Of a stretch of DNA of 64,000 nt, positions 24,783-33,570 are shown one piece after another. The DNA is taken from NCBI RefSeq assembly GCF_003096415.1, contig NZ_QEKH01000027.1:1-64000 (forward strand), written 5' to 3'. Below the pieces are notes generated by a model that worked only from the letters and a program-made list of their open reading frames with translations, was not told where the DNA came from and searched no databases. The translations under genes were made by a program, and so were the position numbers. The first letter of the stretch is position 1. Each line of letters begins with the position of its first letter. Origin of the DNA: Victivallis vadensis. GTDB taxonomy: Bacteria > Verrucomicrobiota > Lentisphaeria > Victivallales > Victivallaceae.

Positions 24783-26057
24783 TTATCTGCCGTTGTTTTG
24801 AACGGATGGGGATTTATGGATGAACTTTTCACCCTTCGCGTTGCCGGTATGGCCCGCGCCCTGCGTATAGACGATCTCTTTCGGGCCTTTGGCGTTGTTG
24901 TAGAGCGCCGCCATGCCGGAAGGCGGGCAGACATAATCTCCGAGTCCGGCCAGAACCTTGAGCCGGCCGTCATACCGCCGGATGTGGAATACCGGATCGT
25001 AGTAGAAGAGCGCCGCGGTCGGCTTGATGTGCCAGTTGCCGCGCAGGTGCCCCAGCGCGGCGCCGCCCATGTCGCACATCCACGGCTGGTTCGGAATTGC
25101 CATGGTCACGTCTTTGTCCAGTCCCGCCGCGATTGCGGCCTGCATACCGCCCTGGCTGTGGCCTTCGACGGTGAGGTCTTTGCCGTTCCATTCCGGCAGG
25201 CTCTTCACGTATTCCAGCGAACGGATCAAACGGAGCATCATGCCGTTGAAGTAGGTGGTTTCCGGGTCCTGGTTTTCTTTTTCGTTGAAGGCGTATCCCT
25301 TCAGTTCGCCGTTTTTCAGGTTCTCATAATACTCTCTAGGCTGGCCGTTCAGGAAGCCGTGGGCGTTCACACTCAACACGATCTGATTGCGGGCCGCGCC
25401 GTCGTTTTTGCTGATCGGATAAACTCCGTAGCCGAAATAAACAACTTTGGCCGGCAGCGATTTCGGCTTGGCATCCTTCGGCATGCAGAGGTAACCGGAC
25501 ATCGGCTTGCCGCCGGGACACGAAACCTTGACATCATAGCAGACGACCTTGTCTTTGGTCTGCTTGTTGGCAAGCTCGACCGGAACCCGTTCCAGCTCCT
25601 TCATCGGAACCGCCGCGACGCGGGCTTTCTGCTTCGCCCAGAACGCGTCGAAGTCGGCCGGTTCCTGCGCGACTTCAAATTGATCGGTGTCGGCGGCGGC
25701 TCCGGCGGTATAGCCGACGCTGCGCGTGCCGTTGCGCAGCGGCCTGCCGTCGGCGTCCTTCGCAGAAAGCGACAGCCGCACGAAGCCGGGCTTTTCACTT
25801 TTGGTGGTGACGGTCACCGGAGCGCCGGAAACGGCTTCGCCTTTTTCCACCTTGCGGTCGTCGCCCGCCCGGACCCATTCGATCTTCTTGCCTTCCACCG
25901 GCTTGCCGTCTTCCAGCAGCTGCACGGTAAAGACCATCGGCTCGCCGGTTTTGTAATCCACGGCGGGACGGTCAGTTTTCACGTCGAAACGGTAGGTTCC
26001 CGCCCACAGCAGGGAACCTGCGGCCAGCGCCGCGGCGAAGAGAGAGTTGCGGAACAT
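24783..26057 (-). CDS. secreted CE7-like acetylxylan esterase (alpha/beta hydrolase)
   Basis: A 424-residue protein with a signal peptide (MFRNSLFAAALAAGSLLWA), an N-terminal Ig-like domain (about 20-120) and a C-terminal alpha/beta-hydrolase domain related to acetyl-xylan esterases (AXE1/CE7). The nucleophile elbow GHSQGG contains Ser301; the likely acid is in LAGLGDYVCPPSG and the His in QGAGHTGN. It would remove acetyl groups from xylan-type chains or act on small esters. AAGGAAAG precedes the ATG. It follows a DUF2339/DUF3999 pair on the same strand after 51 bases, so co-transcription is possible. Confidence 0.8.
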   Translation of the reverse strand: MFRNSLFAAALAAGSLLWAGTYRFDVKTDRPAVDYKTGEPMVFTVQLLEDGKPVEGKKIEWVRAGDDRKVEKGEAVSGAPVTVTTKSEKPGFVRLSLSAKDADGRPLRNGTRSVGYTAGAAADTDQFEVAQEPADFDAFWAKQKARVAAVPMKELERVPVELANKQTKDKVVCYDVKVSCPGGKPMSGYLCMPKDAKPKSLPAKVVYFGYGVYPISKNDGAARNQIVLSVNAHGFLNGQPREYYENLKNGELKGYAFNEKENQDPETTYFNGMMLRLIRSLEYVKSLPEWNGKDLTVEGHSQGGMQAAIAAGLDKDVTMAIPNQPWMCDMGGAALGHLRGNWHIKPTAALFYYDPVFHIRRYDGRLKVLAGLGDYVCPPSGMAALYNNAKGPKEIVYTQGAGHTGNAKGEKFIHKSPSVQNNGR

Positions 26058-26108
26058 GTCTTTCTTTCCTTATTTCTGTTATCTGGTCGAAACGGAGGCA
26101 ATCTCCGA

Positions 26109-27431
26109 TCAGGGTTGCTCGATGGTTTTGATGCCGCGCCACAGCGCCCAGCAGAGTACGGTGCCCAGAATCACCAGCGCCGCGCCGGGCAGCCAGCGGT
26201 ACAGGTTGATCCGGCCGGCGCGGAACTCCGGATTGGCCTTCCCCGGCCCGGCTTTCCACTCCTGCACAGCCGGGTTCTGCATCCGATCCAGCACTGCCGG
26301 GAGGTCGTACTTCGGAACCGGCACGTCGCCGCCGTAACGAAGCTCGGCAGGCCTGTCCCGGGTCAGGAACTCCGCGAAATAGCCGGGGCCGCGCGCCTGC
26401 ACCGTGATATCTTCAAGCGGGCGGTTGTCGTCGTTGCGGATTTCGACCCGGTAGAACGGGTAGCGGGTTTCAGCCAGCTTCACCGGCGCGGAATCTGGCT
26501 GCGCCGGGTCGAACCGCAGCCGGAAAAGCGGCGCGGCCGCGAGCCGCACGAATTTCCGCCCGTCGGTGCTGCCGAACACCACCGCTTCGCGCACGTAATC
26601 GGGAGTGGACGAACGGATTTCCAGCTCGGCCAGCGGTTCGCGCGAACTGCGGAAAGTCAGTACGGTCCAGCCGTTTTCCTCCCGGCGTTTCCCCTGCGGC
26701 TCAAGCGCATAGGCGAACAGCTTCTCTCTGCCGGCACGGACGGTCCCCTCGACCGGTTTCAGCAGCGCGACCGCATCGACCTTGAGCCGACGCTCCATCC
26801 AGATCCGTTCCGTGCGCGGTTCGCCGCTGCCGGTGATCACGCGTGAACTCGGCAACGGTTCATTTTCGACATAGGAACCGATCAGCACCCGGAAATACCG
26901 CGCCTTCACCGCCGGGAACCCGATCCGGACATTCCGCAGCGGTCCCCGGCTGGAATAGTCGTAAAACGGCTGCGGCCCGGCTACCCTGCGCCAGTTCTTT
27001 CCGTCATCTCCGGCCTCGACGGTCAGGGTCTTGTCGAAATCCCGGTCGGCGGTGTCGACCCGGAGCATGCCGATCGCGGCCCCGGACGGATTTTCCACCG
27101 TGAAGATGCCGGTATTGCCCTGCTGGTCCAGCGCGATGATCCGCGACGGGACCTCATCGAACGTGTTCCGGCGTTCCGGCTCCGTGACTGCCTTGCGCAC
27201 CCGGAACGGCACTTCCCTCCCTTGACCATCGTAAAAGCGCAGCTCCGCCTTGAGGTCGCCGACCGCGTCGTACAGCTCGGAGTCGAACCGCAGCCGGCCG
27301 ACCTCCCCCGCCCCTCCGGCGGGAGCGACGCTCTTTTGAAACCGCAGTTCATATCGATCTTGCTCCGCGGCGGAGAGGATCAGGCCGATCCCCGCCAGCG
27401 CCGTAAACAGCCATAGCTTCAGCTTGCTCAT
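26109..27431 (-). CDS. DUF3999-family membrane-anchored protein
   Basis: A 440-residue protein with a signal peptide (MSKLKLWLFTALAGIGLILS), a large beta-rich extracytoplasmic region and one C-terminal membrane helix (LPGAALVILGTVLCWALWRG), the layout of DUF3999. ATG 27431 overlaps the stop of the DUF2339 gene by four bases (ATGA) and has GGGGAG upstream; a much longer frame upstream is a shadow of that gene. DUF2339 and DUF3999 genes are commonly adjacent in other bacteria. Function is unknown, and the pair is presumed to form an envelope complex. Confidence 0.8.
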   Translation of the reverse strand: MSKLKLWLFTALAGIGLILSAAEQDRYELRFQKSVAPAGGAGEVGRLRFDSELYDAVGDLKAELRFYDGQGREVPFRVRKAVTEPERRNTFDEVPSRIIALDQQGNTGIFTVENPSGAAIGMLRVDTADRDFDKTLTVEAGDDGKNWRRVAGPQPFYDYSSRGPLRNVRIGFPAVKARYFRVLIGSYVENEPLPSSRVITGSGEPRTERIWMERRLKVDAVALLKPVEGTVRAGREKLFAYALEPQGKRREENGWTVLTFRSSREPLAELEIRSSTPDYVREAVVFGSTDGRKFVRLAAAPLFRLRFDPAQPDSAPVKLAETRYPFYRVEIRNDDNRPLEDITVQARGPGYFAEFLTRDRPAELRYGGDVPVPKYDLPAVLDRMQNPAVQEWKAGPGKANPEFRAGRINLYRWLPGAALVILGTVLCWALWRGIKTIEQP

Positions 27432-29500
27432 TTCGGATTCTCCCCGGCCGCCGCTTCGAAGCGGTCTCGGAATTTGATGTAGATGAATGCTCCTGCCAGC
27501 AGCGCGACGCCGAGCAGGATGAATGCGATGATCCGGTAGAAGGAATCCACCCGCGCCAGATCGTAGAAGAAAATCTTGATCACCGTGACCAGAAACAGGA
27601 TCAGTCCCAGCCGCCGCAGCGGACGGAGCCGCCGCACCACGCCGACCGCCACCGCCGCCAGCGCGAACAGCCCCCACAGCACCGAAACGCCGCCCGCCTC
27701 CGCCGACGGCAGTTCAAAGCGGAGCAGCCACCACGTTTCGGCGGTCAGATAGAGAAAAAGCCCCGCCACGCCGAAAGAGAGGAAGCAGTTTCCGCTCCTT
27801 TGTTCGTCCTCTCCGCCGGAATGCAGCAGCCGCCCTGCGAAGAATGCGGCGGCGGTCAGCGCGCCGAGCGTCAGCAGCCGCCCGGAAAAGGTGTCGAAAT
27901 CATATGCAGATGGATGCAGGAAATCCGGTTTCAGCTCGAAAAGCATCCAGCGCAAAGCCGCCAGGAGAAAGAACACGTCCCCCAGGAACCGCAGGAACAG
28001 CGACTTCACCCGGACCGCAATCCAGATCATCGCCACGCCCTGCGCCGCCCACGCCGCCACCAGGAAATTCCGGCCCAGCGCCAGCGGGAAAGCCGTCGCC
28101 AGTGAAGCCGCTCCCAGCGTCAGCCACGTGTAGAGCAGCGGCCGGTCGTTCAGACGGCGGAACAATCCGGCCCACAGCAGCAACGTGTAGAACGCCGCCA
28201 TGCCGAGCGGCACCAGCGCCGCCGTCGCCGAGTCATACCGGCCGCGGGTCAGCAACACCCCGGCAATCAGGAACAGCAGCCCGTTCGCGGAGACCTGCAG
28301 CAGCTCGAAAACGGAAATCCTGACCCGGTTGAGCAGATTGTAGACCACCGGCAGCATCGAAAAGAGCAAATAAAACAGCGCCAGAAAGAGCATTACGACC
28401 GGATAATCCTCCTGCTCCCGGTAAAAGCGCGCCAGCGCTCCGCCGAACAGCAGCACGGTAAACCAGAAGCTGACCGAGTTCAGCAGTTTCCAGTTGCGCT
28501 TCCGGGCGGTGAACAGCACCCCCGCCCCGAGCAGCAGCAGATAGAGGAAAAGCCCGGCGAGATTTTTCTCCCCGGTCGAAAACAGCACCGGCGCGGCATA
28601 GCCGCCGAGCACGCCGACCAGCGCCACCAGCAGCACATTCATCCGCACCGCCAGCACCATCGCCGCCGCCGTGACCAGAATCGAAAGCCCGAACGCGGTT
28701 CCGGCGCCGCACAGCTTATACAGCGTCATCAATGCATAGACCGCGAAATAAAGCGTGCCGAAGCCGCCTCCCAGCAGCCCCATGCCGATCAGGTGGTATT
28801 TCCGGCGGGCGAGCCGGATGCCCGCCGCGACCATGCCCGATCCGGCCAGCACCACAATAAAAACCCGGGCCTCCGGCGGAACCAGGTTCCGGGCATAGGC
28901 ATATCGCAGAAAGAGCGCGATTCCGGCCAGCAGCGCCAGAATCCCGCCGCGAACCAGCCAGGTGGTCGCCACCGCATATTCGGCCGCGACGTTCTTCGGG
29001 CGGAACTCCTCTCCGACCGTGATCCAGTTCCAGATGCGCGCAATCGCCTCTTCCGCCCGGGTCTCAAAGCCCGGTTCTGCAGGAGGGAGCGGCGTAAATG
29101 CGGAGCGTTCCGAAACGGGAACCGTCTTTTTCTCCGGTTCAACTCTCAGCGGTATCACCGGTTCCTCTCCGGCTGCTTCCGCCGCAAAGGCAACCGCTTC
29201 TTTCTCCGGCTCAAGCTGCACCGGCTTCTCCTCCGGCGGCACCGGAGTCGACATCGAAACGGCGTCGGCCCCGGAAGTATCATCCTGCGGTTTACGCACC
29301 TTTTCATCTTCATGCGATCGGGGCATGGGAGGGGCTGCCGCAGCTTTTCCCGCCGCCCGGAGTTCCCGGAGGTGCATCAGCACCTCCTGAAGTATCCGGT
29401 GGTTCCGTTCCTGCACATAAAGCATCCGGAAAAATGCGCATATTGCGGCAACCAGCACGATCAGCACGGCAACGCCGGCAAGTATCACGATTTCTTCCAT
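27428..29500 (-). CDS. DUF2339-family multi-pass membrane protein
   Basis: A 690-residue protein. A single N-terminal helix (MEEIVILAGVAVLIVLVAAI) is followed by a Pro/Glu/Ala-rich linker (about 55-150), then WNWITVGEEFRPKNVAAEYA and about twenty membrane helices to the C-terminus. This is the DUF2339 architecture. AGGGGGAGT precedes ATG. It is translationally coupled to the DUF3999 gene downstream. No function is established for the family that I can rely on; envelope maintenance is a guess. Spacing to rpsA upstream is about 200 bases with a terminator. Confidence 0.85.
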   Translation of the reverse strand: MEEIVILAGVAVLIVLVAAICAFFRMLYVQERNHRILQEVLMHLRELRAAGKAAAAPPMPRSHEDEKVRKPQDDTSGADAVSMSTPVPPEEKPVQLEPEKEAVAFAAEAAGEEPVIPLRVEPEKKTVPVSERSAFTPLPPAEPGFETRAEEAIARIWNWITVGEEFRPKNVAAEYAVATTWLVRGGILALLAGIALFLRYAYARNLVPPEARVFIVVLAGSGMVAAGIRLARRKYHLIGMGLLGGGFGTLYFAVYALMTLYKLCGAGTAFGLSILVTAAAMVLAVRMNVLLVALVGVLGGYAAPVLFSTGEKNLAGLFLYLLLLGAGVLFTARKRNWKLLNSVSFWFTVLLFGGALARFYREQEDYPVVMLFLALFYLLFSMLPVVYNLLNRVRISVFELLQVSANGLLFLIAGVLLTRGRYDSATAALVPLGMAAFYTLLLWAGLFRRLNDRPLLYTWLTLGAASLATAFPLALGRNFLVAAWAAQGVAMIWIAVRVKSLFLRFLGDVFFLLAALRWMLFELKPDFLHPSAYDFDTFSGRLLTLGALTAAAFFAGRLLHSGGEDEQRSGNCFLSFGVAGLFLYLTAETWWLLRFELPSAEAGGVSVLWGLFALAAVAVGVVRRLRPLRRLGLILFLVTVIKIFFYDLARVDSFYRIIAFILLGVALLAGAFIYIKFRDRFEAAAGENPK

Positions 29501-29650
29501 ACTCCCCCTTCCTCACCGGAAAAAACTCCGGCATCGGTTGTTTTACAATACCAGTCGCAAACCTGATTTTCAAGCACCGCCCCGGAAAAGTCCGGCACAA
29601 CTTCAACCGGATAAGACGAAACCATTCTTCAATTCTTATTTGCCCGGAAG

Positions 29651-29688
29651 CAAAAAAACGCCGGCGGATGCAGAATCCGCCGGCGTTT
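29651..29688 (-). terminator. rho-independent terminator of rpsA
   Basis: A 14-base perfect stem (AAACGCCGGCGGAT, 29656-29669, with its complement at 29675-29688) with a 5-base loop, followed on the minus strand by a run of seven T. It begins 14 bases after the rpsA stop codon. Confidence 0.92.
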
Positions 29689-29702
29689 GGAATTGGAATC
29701 GA

Positions 29703-31442
29703 TTAGTCCAGCTTCAGGCCGGCCATCGCTTCGCTGCTGAAGACTTCGCCCATGTCGACCATGGCTTCGCCCGGCTTCAGCGCGGCGGTGTACTCTTCTT
29801 CCGCCGCCTTCAGGTCTTCCGGCGAGAAGTTTTCGCCGACAGCCTTGATGGAGAGACCGATACGACGCTCGTCGGTATCGACCTTGATCACGCGCGCCTC
29901 GACTTCGTCGCCGACGTTCAGCACGTCCTTGACCTTTTCGACGCGATCACGGCTCAACTGGGAGATGTGGATCAGGCCGTCGATCTTGTTGGTCAGTTCG
30001 ACGAAAGCGCCGAACGCCGCGATCTTGGTGACCTTGCCCTTCACGACATCGCCGACCTTATAGAGATCGTTGATGTTCGCCCAGGGATCGGTTTCGGCCT
30101 GCTTGAGGCCGAGGGAGATGCGCTGCTGTTCCGGATTGATGTCCAGAATGATCGCTTCGACTTCCTGTCCCGGTTTCAGGACCTCGTTCGGATTGTTGAT
30201 CTTGCGGGTCCAGCTCATATCGGAGACGTGGATCATGCCGTCGATGTCGTTTTCGATTTCGACGAACGCACCGTAGCTGGTCATATTGCGAACTTTGCCG
30301 GTGATGCGGCGGCCAACCGGATACTTCTCGGCCAGCACTTCCCACGGATTGCGCTCTTTCTGGCGCAGGCCGAGAGAAATCTTGCGGCTGTCGCGGTCGA
30401 TATCGAGCACGACGGCTTCGACTTCCTCACCGATGCTGAGAACGTCGCTCGCCTTGCTGACACGCTTGGTCCAGCTCATTTCGGAGACGTGGATCAGGCC
30501 CTCGACGCCGGTTTCGATTTCCACGAAAGCGCCGTACGGCATGATATTGACCACCTTGCCGTTGATCTTGCTGCCTTTCGGATACTTGGAGACGACATCG
30601 TCCCACGGATTGCGGGTCTTCTGCTTGAGGCCGAGGGAGACGCGCTCTTTTTCCTTGTCGATGCCGATGATGACCACTTCGATCTCTTCGCCGACCTTGA
30701 GCACTTCGGACGGATGCGAAATCCGGCCCCAGCTGATGTCGGTGATATGCAGCAGACCGTCCACGCCGCCGAGGTCGATGAACGCGCCGAAATCGGTGAT
30801 GTTCTTGACCACGCCCTTGCGGAGTTCGTCGACCTTCATTTCTCCGAGCAGCTTGCTGCGCTGATCCTTGAGGGTCTCCTCAAGCAGTTCGCGGCGGGAA
30901 ACCACGATATTGCGGCGGTCGAGATTGATCTTGATGATCTTGACATCGAATTCCTTGCCGATGTAGTCATCCATATTGTGCACCGGGCCCACATCGAGCT
31001 GCGAGCCGGGCAGGAAGGCCGGGAAGCCTTCGACATCGACCATGATGCCGCCCTTGACGCGGTGACGCATGAACCCCTTGACAACATGACCTTCGCCGTA
31101 TTCGGTGGTGATGCGGTTCCAGGCCTTGATCGAATAAGCCTTTTCAAGGCTGATCTCCGGCATATTGTTGCGGTTTTCGATCTCTTCGAGGTAAACATCG
31201 ATCTTGTCGCCGATATTCGCTTCGTCGAACTTCAGAAACTCGGAGGCGGGCACGAATCCCTCGGCCTTGTAGCCGATGTCTACCAACGCACCGTCGGGGC
31301 GTTTTGCGACGATCTTGCCTTCGACGATCTTGCCCTTGGTGAAAGCGTTGGTGCTTTCGCTGGACTGCAGCAGCTCATCCATCGAGCTCGGGATGTTGGA
31401 AAAGTCCAGGAAACTTTCCTCGAATTTGGTTTCTTCTGCCAT
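29703..31442 (-). CDS. rpsA: 30S ribosomal protein S1
   Basis: A 579-residue protein with six S1 RNA-binding repeats, visible as repeated GxVxxIxxYGAFVEI...GLIHVSEMSW blocks, the full set for S1. It binds mRNA leaders and brings them to the 30S subunit. The start at 31442 (MAEETKFEESF) is chosen over an upstream ATG at 31526 because the promoter start would fall right beside the latter. There is no Shine-Dalgarno sequence before this ATG, only A/C-rich sequence, as is usual for rpsA, whose product can regulate its own translation. It has its own promoter and a strong terminator. Confidence 0.97.
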   Translation of the reverse strand: MAEETKFEESFLDFSNIPSSMDELLQSSESTNAFTKGKIVEGKIVAKRPDGALVDIGYKAEGFVPASEFLKFDEANIGDKIDVYLEEIENRNNMPEISLEKAYSIKAWNRITTEYGEGHVVKGFMRHRVKGGIMVDVEGFPAFLPGSQLDVGPVHNMDDYIGKEFDVKIIKINLDRRNIVVSRRELLEETLKDQRSKLLGEMKVDELRKGVVKNITDFGAFIDLGGVDGLLHITDISWGRISHPSEVLKVGEEIEVVIIGIDKEKERVSLGLKQKTRNPWDDVVSKYPKGSKINGKVVNIMPYGAFVEIETGVEGLIHVSEMSWTKRVSKASDVLSIGEEVEAVVLDIDRDSRKISLGLRQKERNPWEVLAEKYPVGRRITGKVRNMTSYGAFVEIENDIDGMIHVSDMSWTRKINNPNEVLKPGQEVEAIILDINPEQQRISLGLKQAETDPWANINDLYKVGDVVKGKVTKIAAFGAFVELTNKIDGLIHISQLSRDRVEKVKDVLNVGDEVEARVIKVDTDERRIGLSIKAVGENFSPEDLKAAEEEYTAALKPGEAMVDMGEVFSSEAMAGLKLD

Positions 31443-31535
31443 GTTGTTTTGTGTTCTTGTTTTGGTTGATTGTTGATTGTCCGTTACCCCCGGAACGATC
31501 GCGGATTCGATGCGTCCGGCTTCCATAAATTCTTT

Positions 31536-31564
31536 AATTTAGTCCTATCTCCAATAAATTGCAA
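31536..31564 (-). promoter_or_regulatory. rpsA promoter
   Basis: On the minus strand TTGCAA (31564-31559), 17-base spacer, TAAATT (31541-31536). The leader to ATG 31442 would be about 87 bases. Confidence 0.55.
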
Positions 31565-31648
31565 GCAGTTACGGATATTTTTTTCGATTTTTTACCGATT
31601 TTCGGCGGAAACCCCGTTTTTTCTTTTCGGAAAATAATAATTACCCTC

Positions 31649-31676
31649 TTGAATTGCCGCGTTTTCAGAATATAAT
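31649..31676 (+). promoter_or_regulatory. promoter of the small anchored-protein/pseudopilin pair
   Basis: TTGAAT (31649-31654), 16-base spacer, TATAAT (31671-31676). The expected start (about 31683) lies immediately before ATG 31685 and about 41 bases before GTG 31724. Confidence 0.6.
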
Positions 31677-31723
31677 ATATTGTTATGATCAATTCATCGT
31701 CGGTACGCGTAAGGTATTACAAA

Positions 31724-32284
31724 GTGAAATCCGGGAAGAAGAAAATCTGGATCGCCGCCGGTTCCGCCGCTCTGCTTCTTTTATTGATCGCGGGCGCGAC
31801 AATCCGGTATTTTGCGGCGGAAGCCGCCGAGGAGGCGGCATTGCCGCCGGAGCAGCGGATCAAGCGGAATTTCGACAAGGCGTTCGATCCGGACCAGTCG
31901 ATGCTGGCGCGGCTCGACAACCTGCGGCGAAGCTTCAGCAGCGCACAGCAGATCCCCGCGGACAAACGCCATGCGGCGATGGTGGACGCGATGGCGGGCG
32001 CGGTGAACCGGACTTTGCAGGAATTCGCAGCACTCCCTCCGGAGCAGAAACAGGAACGCGCCCGCCTGCTGCGGGAGGATGCGGAAAAAACTCTCGCCTA
32101 CTTCCGCCGGATGCCGCGCGAAAAGCAGGAAAAAGCCCTCGCGCTCCTGATGAGCGACGAGGGCGGCCGTGCCGCGTTTGACAACGCCGTAAACACTGCG
32201 ACCAACGTGCTCTCCCCGCAGGATCGGGAACTGCTCGGGCCGACATTCAAAACTTGGAAAAAGATGCTGGAGAAACCACGATGA
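31724..32284 (+). CDS. membrane-anchored protein of unknown function
   Basis: About 186 residues: a short basic N-terminus (MKSGKKKIW), one membrane helix ([18 protein letters not shown]), then a charged helical extracytoplasmic region with repeated LPPEQ motifs ([21 protein letters not shown]) and Arg/Glu-rich helices. GTG 31724 is favoured because AAGG lies 9 bases upstream and the promoter is placed to give a 41-base leader; ATG 31685 would make a nearly leaderless message. It overlaps the following pseudopilin gene by four bases (ATGA), so the two are coupled. I recognise no family. Confidence 0.65.
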   Translation: MKSGKKKIWIAAGSAALLLLLIAGATIRYFAAEAAEEAALPPEQRIKRNFDKAFDPDQSMLARLDNLRRSFSSAQQIPADKRHAAMVDAMAGAVNRTLQEFAALPPEQKQERARLLREDAEKTLAYFRRMPREKQEKALALLMSDEGGRAAFDNAVNTATNVLSPQDRELLGPTFKTWKKMLEKPR

Positions 32285-32778
32285 AACATCCGTTTACGCT
32301 GCTTGAGCTCCTGATCACAGTCGGCATTGTCGCCATTCTGGCCGGACTGCTTTTCCCCGCAACCAATCTGGTACGCGAGGCGGCGCGGCGTTCCGCCTGC
32401 CAGAGCAACCTCAAGCAGATCGGGACCGGCCTGGAGATGTACGGTCCCGCCAACCGCTTCTGCCTGCCGACCTGCGCCGGCTCGCAGGAGCCGAATGCCG
32501 GTCCCGCAATCCGTGAGGTATTGCTCCCCTATCTGTCGGACAGCGAAGGCATCTTCCGCTGTCCCTCCGACGCCGATGCCGCGTCGCGTTCCAACGGCAG
32601 TTATGACTGGAACACTCTGGCCAATGGACAGAGAATGGATGAGAAAACCCTGAAAATCCTCGATTTTTCCATGCCTGTGATGGCCGATTATGACAACTTT
32701 CACGGCTCCGCCGGTAAAACCGATGCCAAAAACTGGCTCTATCTGCCTGCCGAAATCAAAAAGACCCTGAAGAAATAG
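32281..32778 (+). CDS. small pseudopilin-like protein lacking the H-X9-DG motif
   Basis: A 165-residue protein starting [20 protein letters not shown], a class III signal with the mature Glu, followed by [25 protein letters not shown]-like sequence (residues 24-48). Unlike the other pseudopilins here it is short and has no His-X9-Asp-Gly near its end (it ends in [12 protein letters not shown]). The ATG overlaps the stop of the anchored-protein gene, which supplies a possible partner. It is not next to a glycosidase. It may be a real minor pseudopilin or a reduced relative. Confidence 0.8.
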   Translation: MKHPFTLLELLITVGIVAILAGLLFPATNLVREAARRSACQSNLKQIGTGLEMYGPANRFCLPTCAGSQEPNAGPAIREVLLPYLSDSEGIFRCPSDADAASRSNGSYDWNTLANGQRMDEKTLKILDFSMPVMADYDNFHGSAGKTDAKNWLYLPAEIKKTLKK

Positions 32779-32867
32779 TGTTCTTCCCCCCCAATTCGCG
32801 CCATGGCGCAAAACAGTCTGTCGTGGATAAACGAGGAGTTTAATTTACGCCGTGTGCAAGTTTCTTG

Positions 32868-32910
32868 AGCCGGAATTTCGCCTTCGGCGGGCAAGGGCGA
32901 AATTCCGGCT
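32868..32910. terminator. inverted repeat between convergent genes, possible terminator
   Basis: AGCCGGAATTTCGCC (32868-32882) and GGCGAAATTCCGGCT (32896-32910) are perfect 15-base arms with a 13-base loop. The right arm covers the stop codon of the flavin-reductase gene. No T-run follows on either strand, so it would have to act as a stem alone, or it may belong to the hairpin repeats scattered in this genome. Confidence 0.45.
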
Positions 32911-33496
32911 AACGGGCGAGGGTAAGTCCAAAGCTGTGTGCCTGGGCTTTTGCCTGGGAATCGGCGGCGAATCTGGCGGGATCGTCGGGGGTGTTGCCGA
33001 AGTAGAGATATTTGAGCGGCTTGAGGTTTGCGTATTCCTGATAGTAGCGGAAAGCGTCGTAGATGGTCTGAACGCCGCTGTCTTCCCGGCCGCCGCCGGA
33101 GGTGACGATCAACGCGAGCTGGACGTTTGCCAGCGGAGTCGCAACTTGACCGCCGACATTTTTGACGAGTGAGAAGGTGCGGTCGATGAGCCCCTTGATT
33201 TGGGCGGGCATTGAAAAGAAGAAGACCGGGGTGGAGAATACGATTACGTCGAATTCGGGAAAGCGCGCCACGAGGCGGGCGAGGTCGTCATTGAGGGCGC
33301 ACCGGTATTCCCGGGAAATCTGACAGCGCATGCAGCTGATGCACCCCATGGATTGAATGTGGGTCAGTTTGGGCAGTTCCACGATTTCCACATCGGCTCC
33401 GGCCTGGCCGGCTCCTTCGGCGGCGGTTCGTGCGGCAAAGGCGCTGGCGCCTTTCAGGCGGGGACCTGCGATTACGAATAGAATTTTTTTGCTCAT
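32909..33496 (-). CDS. NADPH-dependent FMN reductase / flavodoxin-like oxidoreductase
   Basis: A 195-residue cytoplasmic flavoprotein with a Rossmann-like flavodoxin fold: KILFVIAGPRLKGASAF at the N-terminal phosphate-binding loop, the Cys pair GCISCMRCQ, STPVFFFSMPAQIKGLIDR (the typical SPVYW-like loop) and SGGGREDS. It resembles the multimeric FMN reductases that also carry a Cys-rich iron-sulfur insertion (about residues 50-62). It transfers electrons from NAD(P)H to small acceptors. It is the only gene on its stretch; its neighbour upstream on the same strand is a repeat protein. Confidence 0.85.
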   Translation of the reverse strand: MSKKILFVIAGPRLKGASAFAARTAAEGAGQAGADVEIVELPKLTHIQSMGCISCMRCQISREYRCALNDDLARLVARFPEFDVIVFSTPVFFFSMPAQIKGLIDRTFSLVKNVGGQVATPLANVQLALIVTSGGGREDSGVQTIYDAFRYYQEYANLKPLKYLYFGNTPDDPARFAADSQAKAQAHSFGLTLAR

Positions 33497-33570
33497 GGTT
33501 GTACTCCTTCCCAGTGGATAAAAAAAGGCGCGACCGTGGGAACGGACGCGCCGGAAAGAACAGTTCGCTG

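Noticed and set aside
24798-26846. A 682-codon plus-strand frame opposite the esterase and DUF3999 genes
   Set aside because: Covers two real minus-strand genes and shows no domain.
29538-31469. A 643-codon plus-strand frame opposite rpsA
   Set aside because: rpsA is certain from its six S1 repeats; the other strand is a shadow with Asp/Val/Phe periodicity.
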